Below are positions 1-7,349 of a DNA stretch of 50,621 bases, piece by piece. Both the position numbers and the translations under genes were made by a program. This DNA is from Novosphingobium subterraneum (GTDB lineage: Bacteria; Pseudomonadota; Alphaproteobacteria; Sphingomonadales; Sphingomonadaceae): contig NZ_JRVC01000029.1 in assembly GCF_000807925.1 (NCBI RefSeq), forward strand, positions 1 through 50,621, read 5' to 3'. Under the pieces are notes generated by a model. That model was given only the letters and a program-made list of their open reading frames with translations. It made no database searches and had not been told where the DNA came from. Numbering within the stretch: position 1 is the stretch's first letter; every line of letters begins with the position of its first letter.

Positions 1-20
1 GGGCATTGGCGACAGCCAAC

Positions 21-54
21 AAAAAGGCCGCCCCTTCGCAAGGGCGGCCCCTTT
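21..54 (-). terminator. Intrinsic terminator after trcR
   Basis: Perfect 8-bp stem, GGCCGCCC (26-33) with GGGCGGCC (42-49), around an 8-nt loop. On the minus strand it is followed by TTTTT (25-21), as expected for an intrinsic terminator of the trcR transcript. The plus-strand side ends in CCTTTT, so it may work in both directions. Confidence 0.8.
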
Positions 55-76
55 TCGTGTCGGCTCCAGCCGGACC

Positions 77-781
77 TCAGCTGTCGGAAATGCCCTCGGC
101 GCGGCGCGCGGCAAGCCATGCTGCCGCTTCGGCTTCCTGCGCGGCTTCCGATGCGGCCTTGGCCGAGGCCTGACGCTCGGCGCGCAGTTCCTCGATCAGC
201 GCTTCACGGTCGGTGCCAAGGCGCAGCGCGGCTTCGCCGTTGTCCTCGATCCCAGCCTTCTTCGCGGCCTTGGCGACCAGCGAATCGAGTTCGCGCTGCG
301 AACACAGGCCCAGCGTGACCGGGTCCTTCGGGTTGATGTTGCCGATGTTCCAGTGGCTGCGATCGCGGATCGCGGCGATTGTCGTGCGCGTCGTGCCGAT
401 CAGCTTGCCGATCTGCGCGTCGGAAACTTCGGGATGGTTGCGCAGGATCCAGGCGATGCCATCGGGCTTGTCCTGACGCTTCGAAACCGGGGTATAGCGC
501 GGGCCCTTGGTGCGGCTGACGGCCAGCGGGGCACGCTGCATCTTCAGCTTGTATTCGGGATTGGCCTGGCCCTTGTCGATCTCGGCCTGGTTCAATTCGC
601 CCGAATGGATCGGATCGCGCCCGGTGTACTTCTGCCCGGCCAGGTCGTCGGCCATGGCCTGCACTTCAAGGATGTGAAGGCCGCAGAACTCGGCGATCTG
701 CTCGAAGGTCAGCGCGGTGTTGTCGACGAGCCAGGACGCAGTGGCGTGCGGCATCAGCGGATACGTGGGCTGGTTGCTCAC
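77..781 (-). CDS. trcR: Cell cycle transcriptional regulator TrcR (DUF1013 family)
   Basis: 234-residue protein of the DUF1013 family, known in Caulobacter as TrcR, a cell-cycle-linked transcription regulator that associates with RNA polymerase. The N-terminal block MPHATASWLVDNTALTF and the following FCGLHILEVQAMAD are the family signature. The middle part, around SDAQIGKLIGTTRTTI, reads as a helix-turn-helix. The last 60 residues are Ala/Glu-rich and probably coiled coil. I place the start at a GTG (781) because GGGAG lies about 7 nt upstream; an ATG at 826 would add 15 residues with no family resemblance. Transcribed alone, with terminator-like hairpins on both sides. A GAATC site (about 881-885), the GANTC sequence methylated by CcrM, lies upstream; whether it matters is a guess. 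Confidence 0.9.
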   Translation of the reverse strand: MSNQPTYPLMPHATASWLVDNTALTFEQIAEFCGLHILEVQAMADDLAGQKYTGRDPIHSGELNQAEIDKGQANPEYKLKMQRAPLAVSRTKGPRYTPVSKRQDKPDGIAWILRNHPEVSDAQIGKLIGTTRTTIAAIRDRSHWNIGNINPKDPVTLGLCSQRELDSLVAKAAKKAGIEDNGEAALRLGTDREALIEELRAERQASAKAASEAAQEAEAAAWLAARRAEGISDS

Positions 782-830
782 GGACAATCTCCCGAAAAAA
801 AGCGGTCCCGCAAAACGCGGATACAATAAG

Positions 831-852
831 GGCCGCCCCTCGCGGAGCGGCC
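831..852 (-). terminator. Hairpin between bactofilin gene and trcR
   Basis: Stem GGCCGC (831-836) with GCGGCC (847-852), extended by CC/GG across one mismatch, loop TCGC. On the minus strand it is followed by CTTATTGTAT, which is only moderately T-rich. It probably ends the M23 peptidase-bactofilin transcript before trcR. Confidence 0.55.
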
Positions 853-910
853 TTGAACCTCGCCGATGTAAGCCGGGAATGGCGAATCGGCAAGTTTTTG
901 TTTGGGAACC

Positions 911-1261
911 TTAGCTGACGAGCGTCAGAGACGGCTCCTCCCCAGCGTGAACCCGATGGGCGAACCTGCCGTCGACCTGCGCGCCCTGTTCGATCGTCAG
1001 CGCATCATAGCTGACATCGCCGTGGATGCGGGCGGTCTTGAGGATCACCAGTTCTCCCGCTTCGATCGAGCCATGGATCGTGCCCGAAAGCCGCGCCGAC
1101 CGCGCCTTGATCGCGCCGGTGACAGTGCTCTTCTCGCCCTGCACGAGCGCGGCGCAAGTGATGTCACCTTCTACGCTGCCGTCGATGTGCAGGTCAGCAG
1201 TCGCCGAAAGATCACCCTTCACAGCGAGATCGGCACCAAGCACGGAGAATGTAGCGGCCAT
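911..1261 (-). CDS. Bactofilin family cytoskeletal protein
   Basis: 116-residue bactofilin (DUF583). Bactofilins self-assemble into nucleotide-independent filaments that scaffold cell-wall enzymes at defined places in the cell. The sequence shows the short beta-helix repeat pattern of the family: SVLGADLAVKGDLSATADL, then repeating hydrophobic/Gly turns such as HIDGSVEGDITC and TIHGSIEAGEL. The ATG at 1261 is preferred because GGGGAG lies 10 nt upstream and the protein then begins right before the beta-helix; reading back to 1456 only adds out-of-frame peptidase sequence. It starts 7 nt after the stop of the M23 peptidase gene, so the two are co-transcribed. Bactofilin/M23 pairing recurs in many bacteria and suggests the filament positions the peptidase. 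Confidence 0.9.
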   Translation of the reverse strand: MAATFSVLGADLAVKGDLSATADLHIDGSVEGDITCAALVQGEKSTVTGAIKARSARLSGTIHGSIEAGELVILKTARIHGDVSYDALTIEQGAQVDGRFAHRVHAGEEPSLTLVS

Positions 1262-1268
1262 GGTCGTG

Positions 1269-2456
1269 TTACTCCCCGATGTTGTGCGCGGCGCTTCCGG
1301 CGCGGATTTCCTGAACATGCCTGTTTGCCTCAAGGAAGGGGCGCGGGTTGACCGGACGGTCGTTGATCCGCACTTCGAAGTGGAGATGGGGCCCGGTCGA
1401 GCGCCCGGTGTTGCCGATCTTGCCGATTTCCGCACCAGCGTCGACCTTCTGGCCAATGCGCGCGGCCGTGCGCGACATGTGGGCGTAGCGGGTCATCAGC
1501 CCGTTGCCGTGGCTGACCTCGACGACGTTGCCATAGCCCTGCTTCTGTCCGACGAAGCTGACCGTGCCTGCCGCCGCCGCATAGATCGGCGCGCCCACCG
1601 GCCCGCGGAAATCCAGCCCGGCATGAAACGCCGCGCCGCCGGTGAACGGGTCGGAGCGATAGCCGAACCCGCTCGAGATGAACTCGAGGCTGGCCGGCAG
1701 CGTGTTGGGGATGCGCCGTAGCCCCTTTTCCAGCGCGGCCATGCGTTCGAGGCTGGCGCCAAGGCGGGCAAAGCGCGGGTCGACCGACTGGTCGTTTTCG
1801 GTGAAAAGACGGATCAGCGGGCCGCCCTGCCCTTCGCGCGAGGCAGCGCGCAGCATCGCCGGGTTCAGCCCGACACGGCGGATCGCGGTTTCAGCCTGCG
1901 CCGAACGCGCATCGGCATAACGCGTCAGTCGCTCGATGAAGGCCAGCTGGCGCGCTTCGATTTCGGCGAGGCGCTTTGCCTCGGGCAATTCCATCGAGAT
2001 CTTGCGCACGGTCTTCTGCGCTTCGCCGCTGCTGTCGGACACCGTGCCTTGCGGCAGGTCCCTGGGCAGTTCGCCGATCGTGCCTTCGATCGCCTTCTCG
2101 ATGAAGTCCTGACGGCGATCGAGGTCGTCCGCCACACCTTCCAGCCCGCCGCGATACTTCGCCACCCGGCTTTCTGCCGATGCCACCGCCGCTTCGCGTT
2201 CCAGCAGCGCGGCATGATCGCGCGCGGCGGTGAACTGCGAGAACAACGTCACCGCCATGACCACCAGCCACAGCAATACGGCCGCAGCGATGCCACCGGC
2301 TATTGTCATCTGCAGGCGCGAGGAGATGCGGATGAAGCGGACCTGACCCTGCGAGCGCATGAAGAACTCGCGCTCGGGAAACCAGCTGCGAACGCGTGCA
2401 ACCGCATTGGCCACAGCTGGCGCAGCCGCAAAGCGGGCAGGCTTTATCGATGGCAC
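1269..2456 (-). CDS. Membrane-anchored M23 family peptidoglycan endopeptidase
   Basis: 395 residues. One transmembrane segment at about 51-72 (TIAGGIAAAVLLWLVVMAV) is followed by a long alpha-helical, probably coiled-coil stretch (about 75-250) and a C-terminal LytM domain (about 260-375). The zinc site looks intact: His278 and Asp282 in FHAGLDF, and His359 in HLHF, with His326 (YAHM) as the likely catalytic base. It should therefore cleave peptide crosslinks in the periplasm, unlike the EnvC-like protein at 6030. It sits directly upstream of the bactofilin gene in one operon. The start is uncertain: ATG 2456 gives a 50-residue cytoplasmic tail rich in Arg/Ala, while ATG 2360 (MRSQGQVRF) gives a shorter tail. 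Neither has a clear Shine-Dalgarno. Confidence 0.9.
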   Translation of the reverse strand: MPSIKPARFAAAPAVANAVARVRSWFPEREFFMRSQGQVRFIRISSRLQMTIAGGIAAAVLLWLVVMAVTLFSQFTAARDHAALLEREAAVASAESRVAKYRGGLEGVADDLDRRQDFIEKAIEGTIGELPRDLPQGTVSDSSGEAQKTVRKISMELPEAKRLAEIEARQLAFIERLTRYADARSAQAETAIRRVGLNPAMLRAASREGQGGPLIRLFTENDQSVDPRFARLGASLERMAALEKGLRRIPNTLPASLEFISSGFGYRSDPFTGGAAFHAGLDFRGPVGAPIYAAAAGTVSFVGQKQGYGNVVEVSHGNGLMTRYAHMSRTAARIGQKVDAGAEIGKIGNTGRSTGPHLHFEVRINDRPVNPRPFLEANRHVQEIRAGSAAHNIGE

Positions 2457-2706
2457 AGGCAGGCGACCCCCGTCGTTTTTCTGCTTGGTTTGGTTAATTC
2501 AGATCCCGTCGCGGCGCGGACTAGCCATCGGGTTCCCGGCTGGCGAATCCGAATCGGGCTAGACGCGCCGAGTCGTGTGAGTCCCCCGATGAATCGTTTG
2601 CAGTGGTGTAAGCAGGCGCACAATTCGCGCGTTGGAAGGCTTCGACTCGCCCTTCTCGCTTCCATCCGGATGACACGCGGCAATCCCGGTGCTAGTGCGC
2701 TGCCCC

Positions 2707-3984
2707 ATGTCCAGCCAGCCCGCACAGCAGCCCGAATCCGTGACCGATCTGGTCGAAGGCCTCGCCCGCGCCGCCCGCACGGCGCAGCGCCTGTTGGCAC
2801 GCATGGATTCGCCAGCCAAGGAGCGTGCGCTCAAGCTTGCCGCCTCTGCCTTGCGCGCCGCCGAGACTGAAATCCTCGCCGCGAACGAGCAGGACATGGC
2901 CAACGGCGCAGCGAATGGCCTCACCAGCGCGATGCTCGATCGCCTGAAGCTCACGCCCGAACGTCTCGCCGGAATCGCCGATGCGGTGGAACAGGTCGCC
3001 AGTCTGGCCGATCCTGTCGGCGAAGTCATTTCAGAAGCCGCGCGCCCCAACGGCATGGTGCTGCAACGTGTGCGCATTCCCGTCGGCGTGATCGGCATTA
3101 TCTATGAAAGCCGCCCGAACGTGACCGCCGACGCCGCCGCGCTCTGCGTCCGCTCCGGCAACGCCACGATCCTGCGTGGCGGATCGGAAGCGGTCCACTC
3201 CAACCGCGCGATCCACAAGGCGCTGGTCGCCGGGCTGGTCGAAGGCGGCGTGCCCGCCGATGCTGTCCAGCTCATGCCCACGCAGGACCGTGCCGCCGTC
3301 GGTGCGATGCTTGCCGCCGCTGGCCTGATCGACATGATCGTGCCGCGCGGTGGCAAGAGCCTCGTTGCCCGTGTGCAGGCCGATGCCCGCGTGCCGGTCC
3401 TGGCCCACCTTGATGGCATCAACCACACGTTTGTTCATGCCGCTGCCGATCCGGCGATGGCCAAGGCTATCGTGCTCAACGCCAAGATGCGCCGCACCGG
3501 CATCTGCGGGGCGATGGAAACCCTGCTGATCGATGCGACCTATCCCGATCCGCACGGCCTTGTCGAACCGCTGCTCGATGCCGGATGCGAGCTGCGCGGC
3601 AATGCCCGCGCCCGCGCCATTGATCCGCGCATCGTGCCCGTCGCCGCCAACGACTGGGATACCGAATATCTCGATGCGATCCTGTCGGTGGCCGTGGTCG
3701 ACGGCCTCGACGAAGCGCTGGCACATGTCGCTGCCCACGCCTCGGGCCATACCGATGCCATCGTCACCGAGAATCAGGCCGTGGCAGACCGCTTCCTGAC
3801 CGAAGTCGACAGCGCCATCGTCATGCACAATGCCTCCAGCCAGTTTGCCGATGGTGGCGAGTTCGGCCTCGGCGCAGAAATCGGCATCGCCACCGGCCGC
3901 CTCCATGCACGCGGCCCGGTCGCGCTCGAAGGCCTCACCACCTACAAGTGGCTGGTCCGTGGCTCGGGACAAGTGAGACCCTGA
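2707..3984 (+). CDS. proA: Glutamate-5-semialdehyde dehydrogenase (gamma-glutamyl phosphate reductase)
   Basis: 425-residue ProA, which reduces gamma-glutamyl phosphate to glutamate-5-semialdehyde with NADPH in proline biosynthesis. The catalytic cysteine lies in RRTGICGAMETLL (Cys267 from the ATG). IGIIYESRPNVTADAAALC, the LRGGSEA block and the C-terminal GPVALEGLTTYKW are all family hallmarks, and the length is normal. The ATG at 2707 is used; an in-frame GTG at 2689 would add only six residues. No Shine-Dalgarno is visible before it. proB is not in this window. proA is the first gene of a plus-strand run, and nadD begins inside its 3' end, so the two are probably co-translated. Confidence 0.97.
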   Translation: MSSQPAQQPESVTDLVEGLARAARTAQRLLARMDSPAKERALKLAASALRAAETEILAANEQDMANGAANGLTSAMLDRLKLTPERLAGIADAVEQVASLADPVGEVISEAARPNGMVLQRVRIPVGVIGIIYESRPNVTADAAALCVRSGNATILRGGSEAVHSNRAIHKALVAGLVEGGVPADAVQLMPTQDRAAVGAMLAAAGLIDMIVPRGGKSLVARVQADARVPVLAHLDGINHTFVHAAADPAMAKAIVLNAKMRRTGICGAMETLLIDATYPDPHGLVEPLLDAGCELRGNARARAIDPRIVPVAANDWDTEYLDAILSVAVVDGLDEALAHVAAHASGHTDAIVTENQAVADRFLTEVDSAIVMHNASSQFADGGEFGLGAEIGIATGRLHARGPVALEGLTTYKWLVRGSGQVRP

Positions 3985-4652
3985 GGAATCCCGCTGCGCC
4001 CCTGACCGGCCTGTTCGGCGGCAGCTTCAACCCCGCCCACGGCGGCCACCGCCGCGTCACGCTCTTTGCGGTTCAGGCGCTGGGGCTTGACGAGGTGTGG
4101 TGGCTGGTCTCTCCCGGCAATGTGCTCAAGCCGGCCCACGGCATGGCTCCGCTCGAAGCGCGGCTGGCCTCGGCCCGCCGGCAGAGCCGGAATGCCCCGA
4201 TCCGCGCCACCGCGATCGAGCGGGAACTCGGCACCCGTTTCACCGTCGACACCCTGCGTGCCATCAAGCGCCGCTATCCCAGACGCCGTTTCGTGTGGCT
4301 GATGGGAGCGGACAATCTCGCGCAGTTTCATAAGTGGAAGCACTGGCGGCAGATCGCGCGCGAGATGCCGATTGCGGTGATCGCGCGTCCGGGTTATGAT
4401 TCGGCTGCCTTGGCAAGTCCTGCCATGGCCTGGCTGCGCCGCTGGCGCCAGCGGCCCGGACAGTTCGTCTCCGGCGCAATGCGGAGCGCTCCGGCGCTGA
4501 CCATTCTTCGCTTCGATCCTGACCATCGGTCTGCCAGCGCGATTCGCGCCCACGATCCGGATTGGTCCCGCCGCTACGCACCAGCGGCCATGCGCGATGC
4601 CGTAACGCATCGCCCGGTCTCTCCGGGCCTTATCAAGCGAGGAAAATCCTGA
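3948..4652 (+). CDS. nadD: Nicotinate-nucleotide adenylyltransferase
   Basis: NadD transfers AMP from ATP to nicotinate mononucleotide in NAD synthesis. The nucleotidyltransferase signature GLFGGSFNPAHGGHRR (with the HxGH motif as HGGH) is near the N-terminus, and WLMGADNLAQFHKW is the typical substrate-binding block. The C-terminal ISSTxIR-like motif is degenerate (RSASAIR). The first usable start before the nucleotidyltransferase motif is the GTG at 3948, which overlaps proA by 37 nt and gives 20 residues ahead of the conserved core; a CTG around 4000 would fit the family length better, so the true start is not settled. Length 234 residues. Confidence 0.93.
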   Translation: MAGPWLGTSETLRNPAAPLTGLFGGSFNPAHGGHRRVTLFAVQALGLDEVWWLVSPGNVLKPAHGMAPLEARLASARRQSRNAPIRATAIERELGTRFTVDTLRAIKRRYPRRRFVWLMGADNLAQFHKWKHWRQIAREMPIAVIARPGYDSAALASPAMAWLRRWRQRPGQFVSGAMRSAPALTILRFDPDHRSASAIRAHDPDWSRRYAPAAMRDAVTHRPVSPGLIKRGKS

Positions 4653-4761
4653 CCGCGCAACACCTTGATCCATGTTCCGCCATGGTGCGGGACATAGAAA
4701 CTCTTGCGCGTTCCAACCGTTATCCCTTGACTCTTGAGCCACGGAGGCCATTTCGCGCATC

Positions 4762-5154
4762 ATGACCAGCGTACAACCGCTGTCGGCCAATGCCGGCACC
4801 GCTCCGAAGACACCCTACACCCCCGCCGCGCTGCACGATCTCGTGCTGCAGTCGCTTGACGACGATCAGGCGCAGGAGGTGGTTTCCATCCCGCTCGAGG
4901 GCAAGAGCTCCGTTGCCGATTATATGGTGATCGCTTCGGGCCGCTCGACCCGTCAGGTCGCGGCGATGGCGCAGAAGCTGGCCGAGCGGATCAAGCACGG
5001 AGGTTTCGGCCACGTGCGCATCGAGGGTCTTCCGGCGGCGGACTGGGTGCTGATCGATGCGGGCGACGTGGTCGTCCACCTCTTCCGCCCGGAAGTGCGC
5101 ACGTTCTACAACCTCGAACGCATGTGGGCCTTCGGAGACGCCGGCGCGGCGTGA
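4762..5154 (+). CDS. rsfS: Ribosome silencing factor RsfS
   Basis: 130-residue RsfS/Iojap protein, which binds L14 on the 50S subunit and blocks joining with 30S when nutrients are scarce. The family core VLQSLDDDQAQEVVSIPLEG, then SSVADYMVIASGRSTRQV and WVLIDAGDVVVHLFRPEVR, is complete. A 20-residue unconserved N-terminal extension precedes it. It follows nadD by 109 nt and precedes rlmH, the common nadD-rsfS-rlmH order. The 174-bp gap to rlmH holds a strong structured element (see 5168-5284). Confidence 0.95.
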   Translation: MTSVQPLSANAGTAPKTPYTPAALHDLVLQSLDDDQAQEVVSIPLEGKSSVADYMVIASGRSTRQVAAMAQKLAERIKHGGFGHVRIEGLPAADWVLIDAGDVVVHLFRPEVRTFYNLERMWAFGDAGAA

Positions 5155-5167
5155 TTCGTGACGTGCG

Positions 5168-5187
5168 CCCTTGGCATCCGCCAAGGG
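5168..5187 (+). other. Small hairpin downstream of rsfS
   Basis: Perfect 8-bp stem CCCTTGGC (5168-5175) with GCCAAGGG (5180-5187) around the tetraloop ATCC, starting 14 nt after the rsfS stop. It is followed by GCTTGC rather than a T tract, so it is more likely an mRNA 3'-end stabiliser or part of the larger structure immediately after it. Confidence 0.6.
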
Positions 5188-5190
5188 CTT

Positions 5191-5284
5191 GCGGCACCAG
5201 CCCACTCCCCCGGCCCGACCACTCAGAGCCTACCTGGTAAGATGATCGGGCCGGGGAAGCGGTCTGGTGCCGCTCTTGTTTTGG
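5191..5284 (+). ncRNA. Long structured hairpin between rsfS and rlmH (candidate RNA element or terminator)
   Basis: Two nested perfect stems: GCGGCACCAG (5191-5200) with CTGGTGCCGC (5264-5273), and CCCCGGCCCGA (5208-5218) with TCGGGCCGGGG (5246-5256). A 7x7-nt internal loop separates them and a 27-nt apical loop containing CCTACCTGGTAAGA caps them. TCTTGTTTTGG (5274-5284) follows, so it could terminate transcription, but at about 80 nt it is far larger than a normal terminator stem. It could be a stable small RNA, a processed 3' end of the rsfS mRNA, or a control element for rlmH. The structure is certain; the function is unknown. Confidence 0.5.
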
Positions 5285-5328
5285 TTCTGGGGATTCTCAC
5301 GCAGCCCATTCCCGGCTAGACCGCACAC

Positions 5329-5754
5329 ATGCTGCTCCACGTCATCGCCCGCGGAAAAATCGGTCGTTCGCCCGAGGCTGAGCTCGTCGAGCGTTATGCC
5401 AAGCGGATCTCGTGGGGCTGGAAGGTCACCGAACTGCCCGACCGGGGCGGCACTGTCCCTTCGCCATCGCAGACGCCATCACGCACGGTCGCGCTCGATG
5501 AACGGGGCAAGCAGCTGACCTCGAGCGAGTTCGCCGCGATCCTTGGCCGCTGGCGTGACCATGGCGTGCGCGAAACGCGGTTCCTGATCGGCGCGGCTGA
5601 CGGTCATGATGACCCTTTGCGCGATTCCGCCGACCTGCTGATCGCGTTCGGCAAGGCCACCTGGCCCCACATGATGGCGCGCGCCATGCTGGCCGAACAG
5701 CTGTGGCGGGCGACCAGCATTCTCGCGGGCCATCCCTATCACCGCGAAGGGTAG
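5329..5754 (+). CDS. rlmH: 23S rRNA (pseudouridine(1915)-N(3))-methyltransferase RlmH
   Basis: 141-residue SPOUT-family methyltransferase that modifies pseudouridine 1915 in 23S rRNA, using SAM, on assembled 70S ribosomes. The SPOUT knot is seen in FLIGAADGHDDPLRDSADLLIAFG and in the C-terminal HMMARAMLAEQLWRATSILAGHPYHRE. The family typically ends in YHRE; here the protein ends YHREG and the TAG stop is formed where the inverted-repeat element begins. Removing that element regenerates TAG, so the insertion kept the reading frame end unchanged. ATG 5329 is the only start that preserves the conserved N-terminus MLLHVIARGKIG. Confidence 0.96.
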   Translation: MLLHVIARGKIGRSPEAELVERYAKRISWGWKVTELPDRGGTVPSPSQTPSRTVALDERGKQLTSSEFAAILGRWRDHGVRETRFLIGAADGHDDPLRDSADLLIAFGKATWPHMMARAMLAEQLWRATSILAGHPYHREG

Positions 5755-5782
5755 AGCCAGATGACATCAGATTGCACCGCCG
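5752..5782 (+). repeat. Left terminal inverted repeat
   Basis: Begins TAGAGCCAGATGACATC; exact reverse complement of 5991-6021 over 31 nt. Its first three bases are the stop codon of rlmH. Confidence 0.9.
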
Positions 5783-5990
5783 TGACGGAGCCGATTTTGG
5801 CCCAGCGCAAGGAAAGAGGAGGGAGCCATGCTCGTCCATAGTGACCGACGATTGACGCTGCGATGGGCCAAAATCGGCCCGCTGCTTGCGGTTGCGCCAG
5901 GAAGCCCCTCGGACAGCGTCGCATTGCTTGCCCGGGCAACCAGCCCGGCCTGCACAACGCTCCTTGCCGAGAAGCTTCCTGGCGCAATCC

Positions 5991-6021
5991 CGGCGGTGCA
6001 ATCTGATGTCATCTGGCTCTA
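5991..6021 (-). repeat. Right terminal inverted repeat
   Basis: Ends GTCATCTGGCTCTA; mates exactly with 5752-5782. Its outer end lies 8 nt before the ATG of the EnvC-like gene. Confidence 0.9.
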
Positions 6022-6029
6022 GTGGCGCC

Positions 6030-7244
6030 ATGACGTCACGCCTTGCCTTTGCTTCTGCCTGCTTGCTCCTCATGGGGGCACTCGGCTGGCAGGTAACGGC
6101 TCAGCAGGCGACCCCTTATGCAGACGCGGGAGAGGCAGGCGAGGTCCTGCGTCGCGCCGGGCAGGCGCTGGCCCAATCGCGCAGCCGCGCCGAACAACTC
6201 GAACAGGCTGCGCGCAAGGCCACTGCCGAGGCGGACCGCACCGCGCAAGAGGCTGCCGCCGTTGCTGCCCGCATCCAGCAGTCCGAGGCCGAGATCCAGT
6301 TGGCGCAGGCGAAGATCGTGCTGATCGAGCGCCAGCGCGAAACCTTGCGCAATCGCATGGCAGAGCGGCAGGAGCCGGTCGTGCGGCTGACTGCAGCGCT
6401 GCAGATGATGGCCCGCCGTCCGCTCGCCTTCAGCCTCGTCCGTGCCGATTCGGTGCGCGACACCATCCACCTTCGCGCCGTGATGGAGACGATGCTTCCC
6501 GAAGTGCAGCGCCGCACCGCCTCCTTGCGCGCTGAAATTGTGCGCGGCCGCAAGCTGCAGGACGAAGCGCGCCTGGCTGCGCAGCAATTGCGCGATGGTG
6601 AAAAGGGCTTGTCTGCCCGCCGGACCGAACTTGCCGCCCTCGAAAGCCGCCAACGCCTTGCCTCGCGAGAAGCGCAGGGCGTCGCCAGTCGCGAGACCGA
6701 TCGCGCTTTGGCGCTGGCCGAACAGACCCGTGATCTGGCTGGCCTTGTCGACAGGCTGGAAGCTGACGGTGCCTTGCGCCAGCAGCTTGCGGCGCTCCCA
6801 GGTCCGGTGCTGCCGCCGGCGCGTCCGGGCGAGGTGCTCAAGGTTCTGGACGCGCCCCCGCCGCTGCTGGCCACCTCCACGCCGAAGCTCGCCTGGATCA
6901 TGCCGGTCTCTGGCCGCCTGGTCTCGGGCTTCGGCGCGCGATCGCCCACGGGCCTGACCACCGGGGTCTCGCTCGCCCCCTCTGGCGGAGCGCAAGTCGT
7001 ATCCCCCGCCGATGGCCGGGTTGCCTTTGCCGGGCCCTACCGTGGCTATGGCACCATCGTCATCGTCGAGCATTCCGGCGGCTGGACCACGCTCGTCACC
7101 AATCTCGGCCGCGTGGCCGCGCGCGTCGGCGACAAGGTCGTGCAAGGCTCGCCTCTGGGAGTCGCCGAGCCGGGGCGTCCGGTCCTCACGGTGGAACTCC
7201 GCCGCGATGGCACGCCGGTCAATCCGCTCGATCTGCGCAGCTGA
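6030..7244 (+). CDS. EnvC-like murein hydrolase activator (degenerate LytM domain)
   Basis: 404 residues. A signal peptide (MTSRLAFASACLLLMGALGWQVTA) is followed by a long Ala/Arg/Gln/Glu-rich coiled coil and a C-terminal LytM fold of about 110 residues. The zinc-binding residues of active M23 enzymes are missing: the HxxxD position reads TTGVSLAP and the HxH position reads LTVELRR. This is the pattern of EnvC/NlpD-type proteins, which activate N-acetylmuramyl-L-alanine amidases at the division site rather than cut peptidoglycan themselves. The ATG at 6030 is used because it starts the signal peptide; the open frame extends back to 5886, through the inverted-repeat element, but that part is not protein-like. 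It was probably once coupled to rlmH. Confidence 0.88.
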   Translation: MTSRLAFASACLLLMGALGWQVTAQQATPYADAGEAGEVLRRAGQALAQSRSRAEQLEQAARKATAEADRTAQEAAAVAARIQQSEAEIQLAQAKIVLIERQRETLRNRMAERQEPVVRLTAALQMMARRPLAFSLVRADSVRDTIHLRAVMETMLPEVQRRTASLRAEIVRGRKLQDEARLAAQQLRDGEKGLSARRTELAALESRQRLASREAQGVASRETDRALALAEQTRDLAGLVDRLEADGALRQQLAALPGPVLPPARPGEVLKVLDAPPPLLATSTPKLAWIMPVSGRLVSGFGARSPTGLTTGVSLAPSGGAQVVSPADGRVAFAGPYRGYGTIVIVEHSGGWTTLVTNLGRVAARVGDKVVQGSPLGVAEPGRPVLTVELRRDGTPVNPLDLRS

Positions 7245-7349
7245 CGACGCTGGTCGGATTGTGAATCCGCCGTTTGTCTACGAGCCGGGCTCGCCCTGTC
7301 CCAAAACCTCATCTGGTGTTAATTCAGCGGGGGTTATAGAACCTCCACA

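Larger units (their letters stand above)
5752..6021. mobile_element. MITE-like element with 29-bp terminal inverted repeats and TA target duplication
   Basis: The ends 5752-5782 and 5991-6021 are perfect 31-bp inverted repeats (TA plus a 29-bp repeat that begins GAGCCAGATGACATC). The outermost TA on each side reads as a target-site duplication, as made by IS630/Tc1/mariner transposases, leaving a 266-bp element (5754-6019). Inside are two more dyads: 5791-5804 with 5864-5877 (14 bp perfect, extendable to about 19 bp) and 5892-5905 with 5974-5987 (14 bp perfect, plus CTCGG/CCGAG further in). No convincing gene lies inside, so it would need a transposase in trans. Deleting the element and one TA leaves TAG TGGCGCC ATG, a tight rlmH-to-envC junction with the stop intact, which supports insertion into a former operon junction. 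Confidence 0.8.

Noticed and set aside
2457..2706. Possible small gene or tRNA between the M23 peptidase and proA
   Set aside because: No cloverleaf, no ribosome binding site and no protein-like frame; only a weak CTAGCC/GGCTAG pairing at 2521-2562.
5767..6022. Short frames on both strands within the 266-bp element
   Set aside because: They arise from the inverted repeats, have no Shine-Dalgarno, and show no recognisable domain; no transposase is encoded.
5886..6029. Open frame continuing from the inverted-repeat element into the EnvC-like gene
   Set aside because: The extra 48 residues are basic and lack a signal peptide start; the ATG at 6030 begins the signal peptide and suits the family.
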